NCBI GenBank assembly: GCA_902516685.1
Contig: CABXZJ010000003.1
Span: forward strand, 3,250-67,249
Reading direction: 5' to 3'
DNA from: an uncultured Formosa sp.
Lineage (GTDB): Bacteria; Bacteroidota; Bacteroidia; Flavobacteriales; Flavobacteriaceae
Length of the DNA stretch: 64,000 bases
The notes beneath the pieces were generated by a model. The model saw only the letters and a list, made by a program, of their open reading frames with translations. It ran no database searches and was not told where the DNA came from. Positions 34,587 to 44,163 of this stretch are shown here, one piece after another; position 1 is the first letter of the stretch; the number at the start of each line of letters is the position of its first letter. The translations under genes were made by a program, and so were the position numbers.

Positions 34587-36994
34587 TTATTTTTTTTGGT
34601 AAAAAAAAAGATGAAAGCCCCCGAAGATAAGATCAGAAATAAAATTGAACTTATAAGTGAAATTAGGGCGCCAGATTGCACCACTTTGGGCTTAAACTCA
34701 AAAATGATGGTATGTTCACCTTTTGGGATTTTAAGCCCTCTGAGTACATAATTTACATTATAATGCAGAACATCTTCATTGTCTATTTGAACCTGCCATC
34801 CATCTTTATAATAGTTTTCTGAAAAAACAGCAAAGCCATCATTCATATTATTTGATTTATATGTTAATTTATTTGGAGAATAGCGAGTGAGTTGAATTCT
34901 TGCTGTGGAATCCCGTTTAAATATTTTGTATTGGTGTGAATTCACATTGATAATAGCAGTTGACTTGGAGTTAAAATTATAAAGCGCGTTAATTTCAGCA
35001 TCGGCATCAGGAACCGATTTTAGAGTTTCAACAAACCAAGCATTGCCATTAATTTGGTCATTTTCAACATATTGTAATTGACCTTCATCATTTGAGTAAA
35101 TAATATATTTTGTATTAAGCATATTGAAGACCTCTTGATTTCCTTTGTCAATATGAAATTCTATAAGCTCATTAAACCGGCGCATTTTAGCAGCGTGGTA
35201 ACCACTGATGGAATTGTGAAAATAGGATGCTTTTGTGCTGCCATCAGATGTGTCATAAACTCTAAAAACAGTAGAATCTCTTAAAATAAGCTTGTCAATT
35301 TGATTGGCTTGATAAGGTCTATCAACATTAATTGCAGACGTAAAATTACCGTTATTCACATATCGACGATCAACACCAACCAAATCAAATAGAATCATAA
35401 GGCCTAAAACAATAACTGTGACATTTTGATTAATCTTCTGTTTTAGATAACCCCAAATCACGGCTGCCATAAATAAAATAAAAAGCAAAGATCTTAAACA
35501 ATCAGCGGATAACAATTTACTGCGATCTTTTCTTAAAGCCTCAACAAAATCTTGACCGTAAAAGTTTGCATACTGGCCATCTCTAAGTCCTACAAAATCA
35601 AGTAAACTATTTTTAAAAAGGATAAAAATCAAGCAAATCCCCGATAGTGTCAAAACTGCAATTTTTAGCGCTCTAAAAGAATTTATTTTGGAAGCCTTCG
35701 GTTTAAACAATTGTGTTAATCCAAAAACCGCTAAAATAGGAATACAAAGTTCTATGATAACTTGAATGGAACTCACCGCTCTAAATTTATTGTAGAATGG
35801 AATGTGATCAATGAATACGTTTGTAAGCCACGGCAAGTTTTTACCATAAGAAAGTAAAAGTGCTAAAATCATAACCAATAGCAACCACCATTTATGAAAG
35901 CCATTGTATAATAAAAGTCCTAAAAAACACAAGAAAATTAAGGTGGCACCCAAATAAGCTGGTGCTTCTACAATAGGTTGTTCTCCCCAATACATAGGGG
36001 CTCTTTTGGCCTCGTTGAGCGCCTGAACTGATGTGGCGCCCAAATCCTTATAAGCTTTGTAAGTATGAGAATCTTTTCCGAGTTCTTCAGAATTTCCCCC
36101 GCCCATGAGTCTTGGAATAAATAAATTCAAACTCTCAAAAATACCATAACTGTATTCGGTAATGTAATTTTTATCTAAACCTGAAGTTTTAGGTCTTTGA
36201 CCTCCACCTGCCAAAACAGTCAATTCACTTTGACTGCGGGTACTCTGCTTAGCATATTCACTTGTTGCCAATAAATTTGTAGCATTCATTCCAACAGCCA
36301 AACAAGCAGCGGTAATTAAAGTTATGGAGGCTTTAATAAAGCTTGGAATTTCTTTATTTCTAAAGGATTTAGCTGCGTAAGCCATGCCTATAAATAAAAT
36401 TACAAACAACAAATAATATGTTATTTGAAAGTGGTTTGCAACCAATTCGAGCGCTACAGAGATTGTTGTCAAAACAAATCCAAGTCTATAGCGTTTTTGA
36501 AATGTTATAAAAATCCCTGAAAGCACCAATGGCATATAGGCAATGGCATGCGCCTTAGCGTTGTGACCAACTCCAATAATAATGATTAAGTAAGTTGAAA
36601 AACCAAAAGCCAAAGCACCCAAAACAGCCGTTCGAAAATCGATTCTTAAAGCGAGTAAAAGGATGTAAAAACCCATCAAATACAAAAACAAATAATCTGC
36701 AGGGCGGGGTAAAAAGCGTAATGAAAGGTCTAATTTTTTAATGAAATTATAGGGATATTTTGCACCAAGTTGATAGGTTGGCATACCACCAAATGCACTG
36801 TTGGTCCAATAAGTTTCTGTTCCAGTATCATTTTTAAAATCAAGTTGCTGTTTGGCCATACCTGTATACTGAACAATATCGCTTTGATAAATTTTTTTAC
36901 CTTGAACAACAGGACTAAAAAAGGCCAAAGACAGCACGATAAACCCAAAAAATACCAATAGATGTTTAAAATAAGTTTTATACGATTGATTCAT
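34583..36994 (-). CDS. YfhO family membrane protein
   Basis: 803 residues from ATG 36994 (a TTG-initiated extension to 37003 is less likely). Roughly 12 hydrophobic segments spread over the first 540 residues (for example VFFGFIVLSLAFFSPVV and LFLYLMGFYILLLAL), a soluble domain, then a C-terminal helix (LISLISSILFLILSSGAFIF). It has the architecture of the YfhO family, a GT-C type glycosyltransferase group implicated in glycosylation of cell-wall polymers or lipids. It starts 10 bases after the DUF4834 gene and overlaps the GT4 gene by 4 bases; these three form one operon. Confidence 0.85.
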   Translation of the reverse strand: MNQSYKTYFKHLLVFFGFIVLSLAFFSPVVQGKKIYQSDIVQYTGMAKQQLDFKNDTGTETYWTNSAFGGMPTYQLGAKYPYNFIKKLDLSLRFLPRPADYLFLYLMGFYILLLALRIDFRTAVLGALAFGFSTYLIIIIGVGHNAKAHAIAYMPLVLSGIFITFQKRYRLGFVLTTISVALELVANHFQITYYLLFVILFIGMAYAAKSFRNKEIPSFIKASITLITAACLAVGMNATNLLATSEYAKQSTRSQSELTVLAGGGQRPKTSGLDKNYITEYSYGIFESLNLFIPRLMGGGNSEELGKDSHTYKAYKDLGATSVQALNEAKRAPMYWGEQPIVEAPAYLGATLIFLCFLGLLLYNGFHKWWLLLVMILALLLSYGKNLPWLTNVFIDHIPFYNKFRAVSSIQVIIELCIPILAVFGLTQLFKPKASKINSFRALKIAVLTLSGICLIFILFKNSLLDFVGLRDGQYANFYGQDFVEALRKDRSKLLSADCLRSLLFILFMAAVIWGYLKQKINQNVTVIVLGLMILFDLVGVDRRYVNNGNFTSAINVDRPYQANQIDKLILRDSTVFRVYDTSDGSTKASYFHNSISGYHAAKMRRFNELIEFHIDKGNQEVFNMLNTKYIIYSNDEGQLQYVENDQINGNAWFVETLKSVPDADAEINALYNFNSKSTAIINVNSHQYKIFKRDSTARIQLTRYSPNKLTYKSNNMNDGFAVFSENYYKDGWQVQIDNEDVLHYNVNYVLRGLKIPKGEHTIIFEFKPKVVQSGALISLISSILFLILSSGAFIFFFTKKNK

Positions 36995-37004
36995 TGATTT
37001 CAAA

Positions 37005-37268
37005 TTAGTCCAGTTCTTCGTAATCTACATACTCCCCAACATCTTGCTTAGGGTGTTGTTTTTTTTCAGTTTTATCTATACTTATATCCCCTTCGTGTTG
37101 AGAGTTATAATTTTGGGGTGGTTGATTGAATTTTTGTGCCATTTTTCGTGCCATAGAACGAATAATCCAAGTTGATAAAATGCGCATTACATATTTAAAA
37201 ATTGAATAGGCTAACAATAAAATTAAAATTGTTTTTGCCAAGCCCACGATGAATGCTGTTTGAATCAT
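37005..37268 (-). CDS. DUF4834 family protein
   Basis: 87 residues from ATG 37268; the frame extends to 37319 without homology, so the shorter start is chosen. One N-terminal membrane helix (IVGLAKTILILLLAYSIFKY) is followed by a positively charged stretch and an acidic tail ending in YVDYEELD. Short, conserved in flavobacteria and of unknown function. It is the first gene of the three-gene operon with the YfhO protein and GT4. Confidence 0.7.
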   Translation of the reverse strand: MIQTAFIVGLAKTILILLLAYSIFKYVMRILSTWIIRSMARKMAQKFNQPPQNYNSQHEGDISIDKTEKKQHPKQDVGEYVDYEELD

Positions 37269-37387
37269 TGATGCGATTATTTTTTCAAAAATACAATTCT
37301 TATTTAGAATGAAATACAATGCCTTTAGGAATCTTGAAATTGAAAAAATTGATTTATTTGATTTTTAAATGTTAGTTAAAAAATATG

Positions 37388-37395
37388 TAGATTTG
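37388..37395 (+). promoter_or_regulatory. -7 promoter element of the outer-membrane protein gene
   Basis: TAGATTTG, a match to TAnnTTTG, 15 bases before the ATG at 37411. This supports the later start codon over the in-frame ATG at 37369. Confidence 0.45.
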
Positions 37396-37410
37396 ATAAA
37401 AAGGAACTTA

Positions 37411-38388
37411 ATGAATACAAGACTAAAGTTAAATTCTGTAATCTGTGCCTTGCTGCTCGGACCCTTATTGTTTGCCCAGTATACCGATGTGATTAATTCA
37501 AATCGTCCTGGGGCCTCACAGTCGGCTTTTTCGGTGGGTACCAATGTTCTACAATTTGAAATAGGGCCGTATCTAATAAATGAAAAAAGGAAGCTCTACC
37601 CTACTTATGATTCAAAAGGCTTTGGAATTAGTTTTGCAGCACATTATGGGTTTTTTAAAGAGGCATTAGAAGTCAATATTCAAGGCATCTATCAAAGTGA
37701 TTCAAGAACCTATAATTTCACCGTTCCTGTTAAAAGCAGCCAATCCAACTTCAAAAACCTAAATTTAGGCGTCAAATACCTGGTTTATGATCCAAACAAA
37801 AACAAAGAAAAGACTGTTAATGTCTACAGTTATCATTCGAATCAGGGCTTCAAATGGCGAGACATTATTCCCGCTATTGCGGTATCTGCTGGGCTCAATT
37901 TTGATACCAAAAACAACCCTTACACATCAAGTGGTGTTGAAGGTTTGAATTACAGAACAGCCCTTATCACCCAAAATAATTTTGATGGAGGTTGGGTATT
38001 TGTAACCAACCTTATGATGGACCGCATTGGTTCGAATCAACAAGATTTTCATTACATATTGACATTGACACACTCATTCGACCCCAGGTGGGTAGTTTTT
38101 GCAGAAAAACACGGCATTAAAAGCGATTTTTACGCTGATAATTTAATGAGATTTGGCGCAGGCTACCTTCTTAATAAAGATTTACAATTTGATTCAGCTC
38201 TAACTTTCAATTTCAAAGATACGCCGTCAATATTTGGATTGAATTTCGGAGTTTCATACAGGATAGATCGACACAAAGACCCTTTAAAAATAAATAATAA
38301 AAGCTCTGCAAAGTTTGAGAGAAAAAGGAAAAGTCGCAGCAATAAAAAATCAAAGAAAAAAAAGATTGAAAATTTTGATGAAGGTTAA
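37411..38388 (+). CDS. Outer-membrane beta-barrel transporter-like protein
   Basis: 325 residues from ATG 37411. Signal peptide ends with LLFAQ, then YTDVINSNRPGASQSAFSVG, a recognisable start of the MetA-pathway/phenol-degradation type outer-membrane proteins annotated as transporters in Bacteroidota. The rest alternates aromatic and polar residues as in beta-strands and ends with a basic tail (KRKSRSNKKSKKKKIENF). The GNAT gene starts 3 bases after it. Whether it carries out transport is unknown. Confidence 0.75.
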   Translation: MNTRLKLNSVICALLLGPLLFAQYTDVINSNRPGASQSAFSVGTNVLQFEIGPYLINEKRKLYPTYDSKGFGISFAAHYGFFKEALEVNIQGIYQSDSRTYNFTVPVKSSQSNFKNLNLGVKYLVYDPNKNKEKTVNVYSYHSNQGFKWRDIIPAIAVSAGLNFDTKNNPYTSSGVEGLNYRTALITQNNFDGGWVFVTNLMMDRIGSNQQDFHYILTLTHSFDPRWVVFAEKHGIKSDFYADNLMRFGAGYLLNKDLQFDSALTFNFKDTPSIFGLNFGVSYRIDRHKDPLKINNKSSAKFERKRKSRSNKKSKKKKIENFDEG

Positions 38389-38391
38389 TTC

Positions 38392-39507
38392 ATGATTATT
38401 GTAAAAGAAGTAAAATCTAACACTAAAATTAAACAATTCGTAAAGTTTCCTTTTGATCTCTATAAGGGATCTAAGTATTGGGTACCTCCTATTATTAAAG
38501 AAGAAATTAGTAGTTTTAACCCATTGAAAAATCCTACCTTAAAAGATGCAGAAATAAGCTTGTTTTTAGCTTATAAAAACGATGAAATCGTTGGCCGTGT
38601 AGCAGCAATTATAAATTGGATTGAAGTTAATGATCAAAAAAACAAAAAAATGCGCTTTGGTTGGTTTGATTTTATAGATGATGCTGAAGTCAGTAAAGCC
38701 TTGCTTGATAAAGTTTCGGAAATTGGAACTTCAAAGAACTTAGAATACATGGAAGGCCCAGTAGGATTTTCAAATCTTGACAAAGTTGGAGTACTTACAT
38801 ACGGTTTTGATCATATTGGTACAATGGTGTCGTGGTATAATTATGAGTACTATAAAAATCATCTTGAGGCTTTAAGTTTTAAAGTAGAAAAAGAATATGT
38901 TGAACATAATCATGATTTCAAAGATATTAAGATAGATAACTATAATCGGTTAGAATCTGTGATTAAAAAACGCTATAATCTGAAGGCTTTAAATTTTAAC
39001 AAAACAAAAGAGATGATGTGTTATGCTGACAAAATGTTCGATTTATTCAATGAAAGCTATTCTTCACTGTCTTCATTTGTAAGAATTACAGAACCTCAAA
39101 AAAATTACATGAAGAATAAATTTCTAAATTTTATCAACCCTGAATACATTAAATTTGTGTGTAATAAAGACGAAAAACTTGTTGGCTTTGCTGTGGTAAT
39201 GCCCTCTTTTGCGAAATCACTTCAAAAAATTAAAGGAAAATTATACCCTTTTGGAATATTTGAATTATTAAAAGCTCGCAAATCAAAAACTGTGAATTTT
39301 TTATTAATTGGAGTTCATCCTGAATACCAAAATAAAGGAGTACATGCCATTATTTTTAGTGAATTCCATCGAACTTTTAATAAATTTGGGATTAGAGAAT
39401 GTAGACGAACTCCGGAACTATCAGATAACTTAGCTGTTCAAAAATTATGGACTGAGTTTAATCCTAAATTGATAAAAAAACGTTGTACCTATAGAAAAAA
39501 ACTTTAA
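38392..39507 (+). CDS. GNAT-fold acyltransferase-like protein
   Basis: 371 residues, widespread in Bacteroidota. N-terminal KFPFDLYKGSKYWVPP, then WFDFIDD and MEGPVGFSNLDKVG in the middle and a GNAT acyl-CoA-binding motif GVHPEYQNKGVHAIIFSEF in the C-terminal third, with an extra N-terminal domain. It is often misannotated as a GTP cyclohydrolase. It overlaps no neighbour but sits tail to tail, 11 bases from the alpha-oxoamine synthase gene, and 3 bases after the outer-membrane gene. Candidate N-acyltransferase for sulfonolipid synthesis by context only. Confidence 0.65.
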   Translation: MIIVKEVKSNTKIKQFVKFPFDLYKGSKYWVPPIIKEEISSFNPLKNPTLKDAEISLFLAYKNDEIVGRVAAIINWIEVNDQKNKKMRFGWFDFIDDAEVSKALLDKVSEIGTSKNLEYMEGPVGFSNLDKVGVLTYGFDHIGTMVSWYNYEYYKNHLEALSFKVEKEYVEHNHDFKDIKIDNYNRLESVIKKRYNLKALNFNKTKEMMCYADKMFDLFNESYSSLSSFVRITEPQKNYMKNKFLNFINPEYIKFVCNKDEKLVGFAVVMPSFAKSLQKIKGKLYPFGIFELLKARKSKTVNFLLIGVHPEYQNKGVHAIIFSEFHRTFNKFGIRECRRTPELSDNLAVQKLWTEFNPKLIKKRCTYRKKL

Positions 39508-39518
39508 ATGCGAACTCC

Positions 39519-40778
39519 CTACTCTCCCATAGCAGCCGAAACCGAAGCAGAAAGACGTTTGTAAAGTCCCGAAATTAAGCGTTCTCTTATGCTGGAAAAA
39601 GCCTCTAGTGTTATCGCAACATCCTCTAAGGTATGCATGGCTGTTGGGATCATTCTAAGTAAAATTAATCCCTTAGGAATAACTGGATATACTACAATAG
39701 AACAGAAAATACCATGATTTTCACGCAAATCTTTTACCAATGCCATTGCTTCAGGAATACTTCCCTTTAAATACACAGGAGTTACACAACTCTGAGTAGT
39801 ACCAATATCAAATCCACGTTCTATTAAACCAGATTGCAAAGCATTAACAACTTTCCAAAGATTTTCTTTTAGCTCTGGCATAGTACGAATCATATCCAAA
39901 CGTTTTAAAGCTCCTTTTACTAGCACCATTTGCAAAGATTTTGCAAACATTTGCGAACGTAAATTATACTTTAAATAGTCAATAATTTCTTTATCTGCTG
40001 CAATAAATGCGCCGGTGCTTGCCATTGATTTTGCAAAAGTAGCAAAATAAACGTCAATATCGCCCTGTACGCCTTGCTCCTCACCTGCCCCTGCACCTGA
40101 GGCACCCAGAGTTCCAAAACCATGAGCATCATCTACAAGAAAACGAAAATTAAATTTCTTTTTTAGTGCAGCAATTTCTTTTAAGCGACCTTGTTCTCCA
40201 CGCATTCCAAAAACACCTTCTGAAATTACTAAAATTCCTCCACCTGTTTGCTCAGCCATTTTAGTTGCACGTTCTAAATTTTTTTCTAAACTTTCAATAT
40301 CGTTATGCTTGTAAGTAAAGCGCTTGCCCATATGCAAACGTACTCCGTCAATAATACAAGCATGTGCGTCAACATCATATACAATAATATCGTCTTTGCC
40401 AACAAGAGCATCAACAGTTGACATGATTCCTTGATAACCAAAATTTAAGACATAAGCAGACTCTTTAGAAACAAATGCTGCCAATTCTTGTTGTAACTGC
40501 TCATGTAATGATGTGTGACCAGACATCATTCGCGCGCCCATTGGGTAAGCGGCTCCATATTCATTAGAAGCTTCTGCATCTACTTTTCGAACTTCAGGAT
40601 GATTTGCAAGACCCAAGTAATCATTAATACTCCATGTGATGACATCTTTTCCCTGAAATTTCATGCGGTTAGAAATTTGACCCTCTAGCTTTGGAAATAC
40701 AAAATATCCCTCAGCTTGGCTTGCCCATTTTCCCAAGGGACCTTTATCTTTATAAATTTTTTCGAATAAATCTCGCAT
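39519..40778 (-). CDS. Alpha-oxoamine synthase, probable cysteate acyltransferase
   Basis: PLP enzyme of the family of serine palmitoyltransferase, AONS and KBL: condenses an amino acid with an acyl thioester. 419 residues. Seen: NDYLGLANHP near residue 51, GHTSLHEQLQQELA, VDDAHGFGTLG (PLP ring contact) and the PLP-lysine segment TFAKSMASTGAF. The N-terminal EGYFVFPKLEGQ is a lineage feature. Flavobacteria make sulfonolipids (capnines) by condensing cysteate with an acyl thioester through an enzyme of this family, and the upstream neighbour is a cysteine-synthase-like gene. Cysteate acyltransferase is therefore more likely than serine palmitoyltransferase, but is not certain from sequence. 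Confidence 0.75.
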   Translation of the reverse strand: MRDLFEKIYKDKGPLGKWASQAEGYFVFPKLEGQISNRMKFQGKDVITWSINDYLGLANHPEVRKVDAEASNEYGAAYPMGARMMSGHTSLHEQLQQELAAFVSKESAYVLNFGYQGIMSTVDALVGKDDIIVYDVDAHACIIDGVRLHMGKRFTYKHNDIESLEKNLERATKMAEQTGGGILVISEGVFGMRGEQGRLKEIAALKKKFNFRFLVDDAHGFGTLGASGAGAGEEQGVQGDIDVYFATFAKSMASTGAFIAADKEIIDYLKYNLRSQMFAKSLQMVLVKGALKRLDMIRTMPELKENLWKVVNALQSGLIERGFDIGTTQSCVTPVYLKGSIPEAMALVKDLRENHGIFCSIVVYPVIPKGLILLRMIPTAMHTLEDVAITLEAFSSIRERLISGLYKRLSASVSAAMGE

Positions 40779-40897
40779 CTAAACTTAAATATTGATTTAA
40801 ATTTTTTTCAAAATTATACAATAAACTTATCAAAACATAATGATTTTAAAATTTATAAAGTTAAAATAAAAAAGATTTTGCTGTAACTTGAAAGCTT

Positions 40898-41944
40898 TTA
40901 TTTTACAATTTGGATTGGCATAATTTCTGATATATGATTATTATCCATAAAACCTTGGTCTTGCATCCATTTATCACTGTAAACCTTACTCATGTATCGT
41001 GAACCATGATCAGGAAAAATCATTACAACGAAGTCAGATTCATTAAAAATATTTTTCTTATTGAGTTGTTTTACAGCTTGTAAAACAGCTCCGGAGGTAT
41101 ATCCCCCAAAAATTCCTTCAGTTTGAGCTAATTCGCGTGCAGTGTGAGCACTGGACTCATCTGTAACTTTGATAAATTGATCAATAATATCAAAATCTGT
41201 TGCACCTGGAATTAAATTTTTTCCTAAGCCTTCAATCCTGTAAGGATAAACCTCATTTTCATCAAATTCTCTGGTTTCGTGGTATTTTTTCAGAACAGAG
41301 CCGTATGCATCAACGCCAATTATCTTGATACTTGGATTTTTTGATTTTAAATATTTAGCTGTCCCTGAGATGGTGCCGCCTGTTCCACTACAGACAACTA
41401 AGTGAGTAATTTTACCATCAGTTTGATTCCATATTTCAGGGCCAGTTGATTTAAAGTGGGCTTCTTTGTTTAGGTCATTAAAATATTGATTGATGTAAAC
41501 AGAGCCTTCTATTTCATTATGCAGGCGCTTAGCGACCTCATAATAAGAACGTGGATCATCGGCTTTTACATGAGCAGGACAAACATAAACCTTTGCACCC
41601 ATACTTTTAAGCATACTTATTTTATCGGGAGAAGATTTAGAGCTTACCGCTAAAATACAGTCATAGCCTTTTACAATACTCGCCATAGCAATACTGAAAC
41701 CTGTATTTCCCGAAGTGGTTTCAATGATGGTGTCGCCAGGTTTTAAAATACCCTTTTTTTCAGCATCCTCAATAATGTATAAAGCAATGCGATCTTTAGA
41801 AGATTGACCTGGGTTAAAAGCCTCAATTTTAGCAATGTAAGTACCTGGAAATCGGTGAGTTATCTTATTAAGCTTGACAAGAGGCGTATCCCCTATAAGC
41901 TCTAAGATGTTATTAAAAATTTTAGGCTGGCGGTCTAAAGACAT
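40898..41944 (-). CDS. Cysteine-synthase-like PLP enzyme, candidate cysteate synthase
   Basis: Fold-type II PLP enzyme, 348 residues, of the O-acetylserine sulfhydrylase/cystathionine beta-synthase group. PLP lysine K50 lies in [13 protein letters not shown] (the usual motif is NPGxSxKDR), and the phosphate loop is [13 protein letters not shown] with [13 protein letters not shown] before it. The sequence differs from a standard cysteine synthase at several points, notably NPGQSS and [19 protein letters not shown]. It is upstream of the alpha-oxoamine synthase on the same strand, 119 bases away. Cysteate synthesis from O-phosphoserine and sulfite is known for such enzymes in the capnine pathway, so I propose that role. 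Confidence 0.75.
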   Translation of the reverse strand: MSLDRQPKIFNNILELIGDTPLVKLNKITHRFPGTYIAKIEAFNPGQSSKDRIALYIIEDAEKKGILKPGDTIIETTSGNTGFSIAMASIVKGYDCILAVSSKSSPDKISMLKSMGAKVYVCPAHVKADDPRSYYEVAKRLHNEIEGSVYINQYFNDLNKEAHFKSTGPEIWNQTDGKITHLVVCSGTGGTISGTAKYLKSKNPSIKIIGVDAYGSVLKKYHETREFDENEVYPYRIEGLGKNLIPGATDFDIIDQFIKVTDESSAHTARELAQTEGIFGGYTSGAVLQAVKQLNKKNIFNESDFVVMIFPDHGSRYMSKVYSDKWMQDQGFMDNNHISEIMPIQIVK

Positions 41945-41985
41945 ATAAATAATTGAAAAGTAAAAATAAGGATTTTTTTAAACTT

Positions 41986-44121
41986 TTATTCTGTTATTGA
42001 TTCTAGGTCTAGTAGAAAGCTGTATTCTGAGGCGACTTCTTTCAGGCCTTCGAAACGACCTGACGCGCCTCCATGTCCTGCATCCATGTTAGTTTTTAAA
42101 TATAATTGTGATGTGTAATTAGATTGAGATCTTAGTCTTGCAACCCATTTAGCAGGCTCCCAGTACTGAACCTGAGAATCATGCAAGCCTGTTGTAACTA
42201 GCATGTTTGGATAGTCTTGATTACTGATGTTGTCATAGGGTGAATAAGATTTCATGTAGTTGTAATAAGGTTTATCATTGGGATTTCCCCATTCGTCATA
42301 CTCCCCAGTTGTCAAAGGAATACTATCATCCAACATAGTAGTAACTACATCTACAAATGGGACTTGAGAAACAACTCCATTGTAAAGCTCTGGTGCCATA
42401 TTAATAACTGCACCTATGAGCAATCCCCCAGCACTGCCTCCCATGGCATAATGATGACTTGAAGATGTGTAACCCTCTGAAATTAAAAATTTGGAGCAGT
42501 CAATAAAATCGGTGAAAGTATTTTTTTTCTTTAACAGCTTTCCATCCTCATACCATTGACGCCCTAGGTATTGTCCCCCGCGTACATGTGAAATAGCATA
42601 AACAAAACCACGATCCAAAAGACTCAAACGAATTGTTGAGAAATAGGGGTCTATGGTTGAACCATAAGAACCATATGCATAAAGTAGCAAAGGAGTTTTT
42701 GAATGCTTGGGAGTATCTTTGTGTTTAACGATAGAAATTGGAATCTTCGTACCGTCTGAGGCTGTTGCCCAAAGCCGTTCGGAAACATAATTCTCCTTGT
42801 TAAATTTACCGCCAAGTACCTCTTGCTCTTTCATGATCGTTTTTTCTTTTGTTAACATATTAAAATCAATCATTGAAGAAGGTGTGGTCATGGATTGGTA
42901 TCCATAACGCAAGGAATTGGTATCAAATTCAATGTTGGTAGTGGTGTAAGCCGTATAGGTTTCACTTTCAAATGGAAGGTAGTATTCGTCAGTACCATCC
43001 CAACGTCTAATTGTAATTTGATTCAAACCATTTTTACGCTCAGAAATCACCAGGAAATCTTTAAAAATATCAATCCCTTCTAATAAAGTATCAGATCTGT
43101 GCGGAATCAAATCCCTCCAAAAAGGCTTTTCTGTTTGATTTTCTGAAGTCTTAGAAAGTTTAAAATTTTTAGCACCATCAGCATTTGACACCACATAAAA
43201 GGAATCTCCATAATGAGATATAGAATATTCTAAACCACGAGTTCGTGGTTGAAATACTTTAAAGGGCTGGTTTGGTGTATCAGCATTTAAAATTTGATGC
43301 TCTGTTGTAAGCGTGCTGTAACTCGAAATAACTAAATATTTTTTGGATTTGGTTTTATAAACACCAACCCCAAACGTATCGTCTTTTTCTTCATAAACGA
43401 GTGCATCATCCTTGGTGTTAGACCCGATTGTATGCTTGTAAATAGCCTCAGACCGCAAGGTTGTTTCATTTTGAAGCGTGTAGAAAAGTGTCTTATTGTC
43501 ATTGGCCCAAGTGCTACTTCCAGTGGAGTTGCTTACTATATCTTCTAAAATACTATCTGTTTTAAGATCCTTGATGTATAAATTGTACTGACGACGGCCA
43601 ATGGTATCAGTTGCAAACGCAACTAATGAATTATCTGGGCTTATATTTAGGCCTCTAAGATTGAAATAAGCATGGCCTTTAGCCATTTCATTGCAGTCAA
43701 AAAGAAGCTCTTCTTTGGCGGATAAAGTTTCTTTTTTTCGGGTGTATAGTGGATAGTCTTTCCCTTTTTCATAACGCGTAATATACCAATAGCCATTGTA
43801 TTTGTAGGGCACTGAGCTGTCGTCTTTTTTAATTCTTGATTTCATCTCCTCAAATAAAGCAGTCTGAAAGTGTCTGGTATGTGCTGTATTTGAATCGTAA
43901 TATGCATTTTCAGCATCCAGATACGAAATTACTTCTGGATTTTCTCGCTCATTGAGCCAATAAAATACATCCTCTCTGACATCATCATGCATGTATAATT
44001 CCTTGGTTATTTGTTTTGCCTTTGGGGCGTCTTTTATATTTGCCATAGATGTATTCCTTGGGTTTTTTGTACAAGAAAAAATAATTAAAGATAAAAATAA
44101 TGCTGTGTAAGTAGATTTCAT
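41986..44121 (-). CDS. S9 family oligopeptidase, lipoprotein (PtrB type)
   Basis: Serine oligopeptidase of the prolyl oligopeptidase family, 711 residues, with an N-terminal lipoprotein signal (FSCTKN, C17). Beta-propeller N-domain and C-terminal alpha/beta hydrolase domain with nucleophile GGSAGGLLIGA, acid region HDSQVQYWEPAKW and catalytic histidine GHGGASGR. The length and MLVTTGLHDSQVQYWEP resemble oligopeptidase B. It probably degrades oligopeptides in the periplasm or on the cell surface. Followed on the same strand by the cysteine-synthase-like gene 41 bases away. Confidence 0.92.
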   Translation of the reverse strand: MKSTYTALFLSLIIFSCTKNPRNTSMANIKDAPKAKQITKELYMHDDVREDVFYWLNERENPEVISYLDAENAYYDSNTAHTRHFQTALFEEMKSRIKKDDSSVPYKYNGYWYITRYEKGKDYPLYTRKKETLSAKEELLFDCNEMAKGHAYFNLRGLNISPDNSLVAFATDTIGRRQYNLYIKDLKTDSILEDIVSNSTGSSTWANDNKTLFYTLQNETTLRSEAIYKHTIGSNTKDDALVYEEKDDTFGVGVYKTKSKKYLVISSYSTLTTEHQILNADTPNQPFKVFQPRTRGLEYSISHYGDSFYVVSNADGAKNFKLSKTSENQTEKPFWRDLIPHRSDTLLEGIDIFKDFLVISERKNGLNQITIRRWDGTDEYYLPFESETYTAYTTTNIEFDTNSLRYGYQSMTTPSSMIDFNMLTKEKTIMKEQEVLGGKFNKENYVSERLWATASDGTKIPISIVKHKDTPKHSKTPLLLYAYGSYGSTIDPYFSTIRLSLLDRGFVYAISHVRGGQYLGRQWYEDGKLLKKKNTFTDFIDCSKFLISEGYTSSSHHYAMGGSAGGLLIGAVINMAPELYNGVVSQVPFVDVVTTMLDDSIPLTTGEYDEWGNPNDKPYYNYMKSYSPYDNISNQDYPNMLVTTGLHDSQVQYWEPAKWVARLRSQSNYTSQLYLKTNMDAGHGGASGRFEGLKEVASEYSFLLDLESITE

Positions 44122-44163
44122 TTTTTTGAGGATTTAATACTTATTTTTCAAAATTAATAAAAT

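Noticed and set aside
38392..39507. GTP cyclohydrolase
   Set aside because: A common database name for this family; I see a GNAT motif instead and no cyclohydrolase zinc site.
39519..40778. Glycine C-acetyltransferase (Kbl) or 8-amino-7-oxononanoate synthase (BioF)
   Set aside because: No threonine dehydrogenase or biotin gene is adjacent, and the cysteine-synthase-like neighbour favours a cysteate route; not fully excluded.
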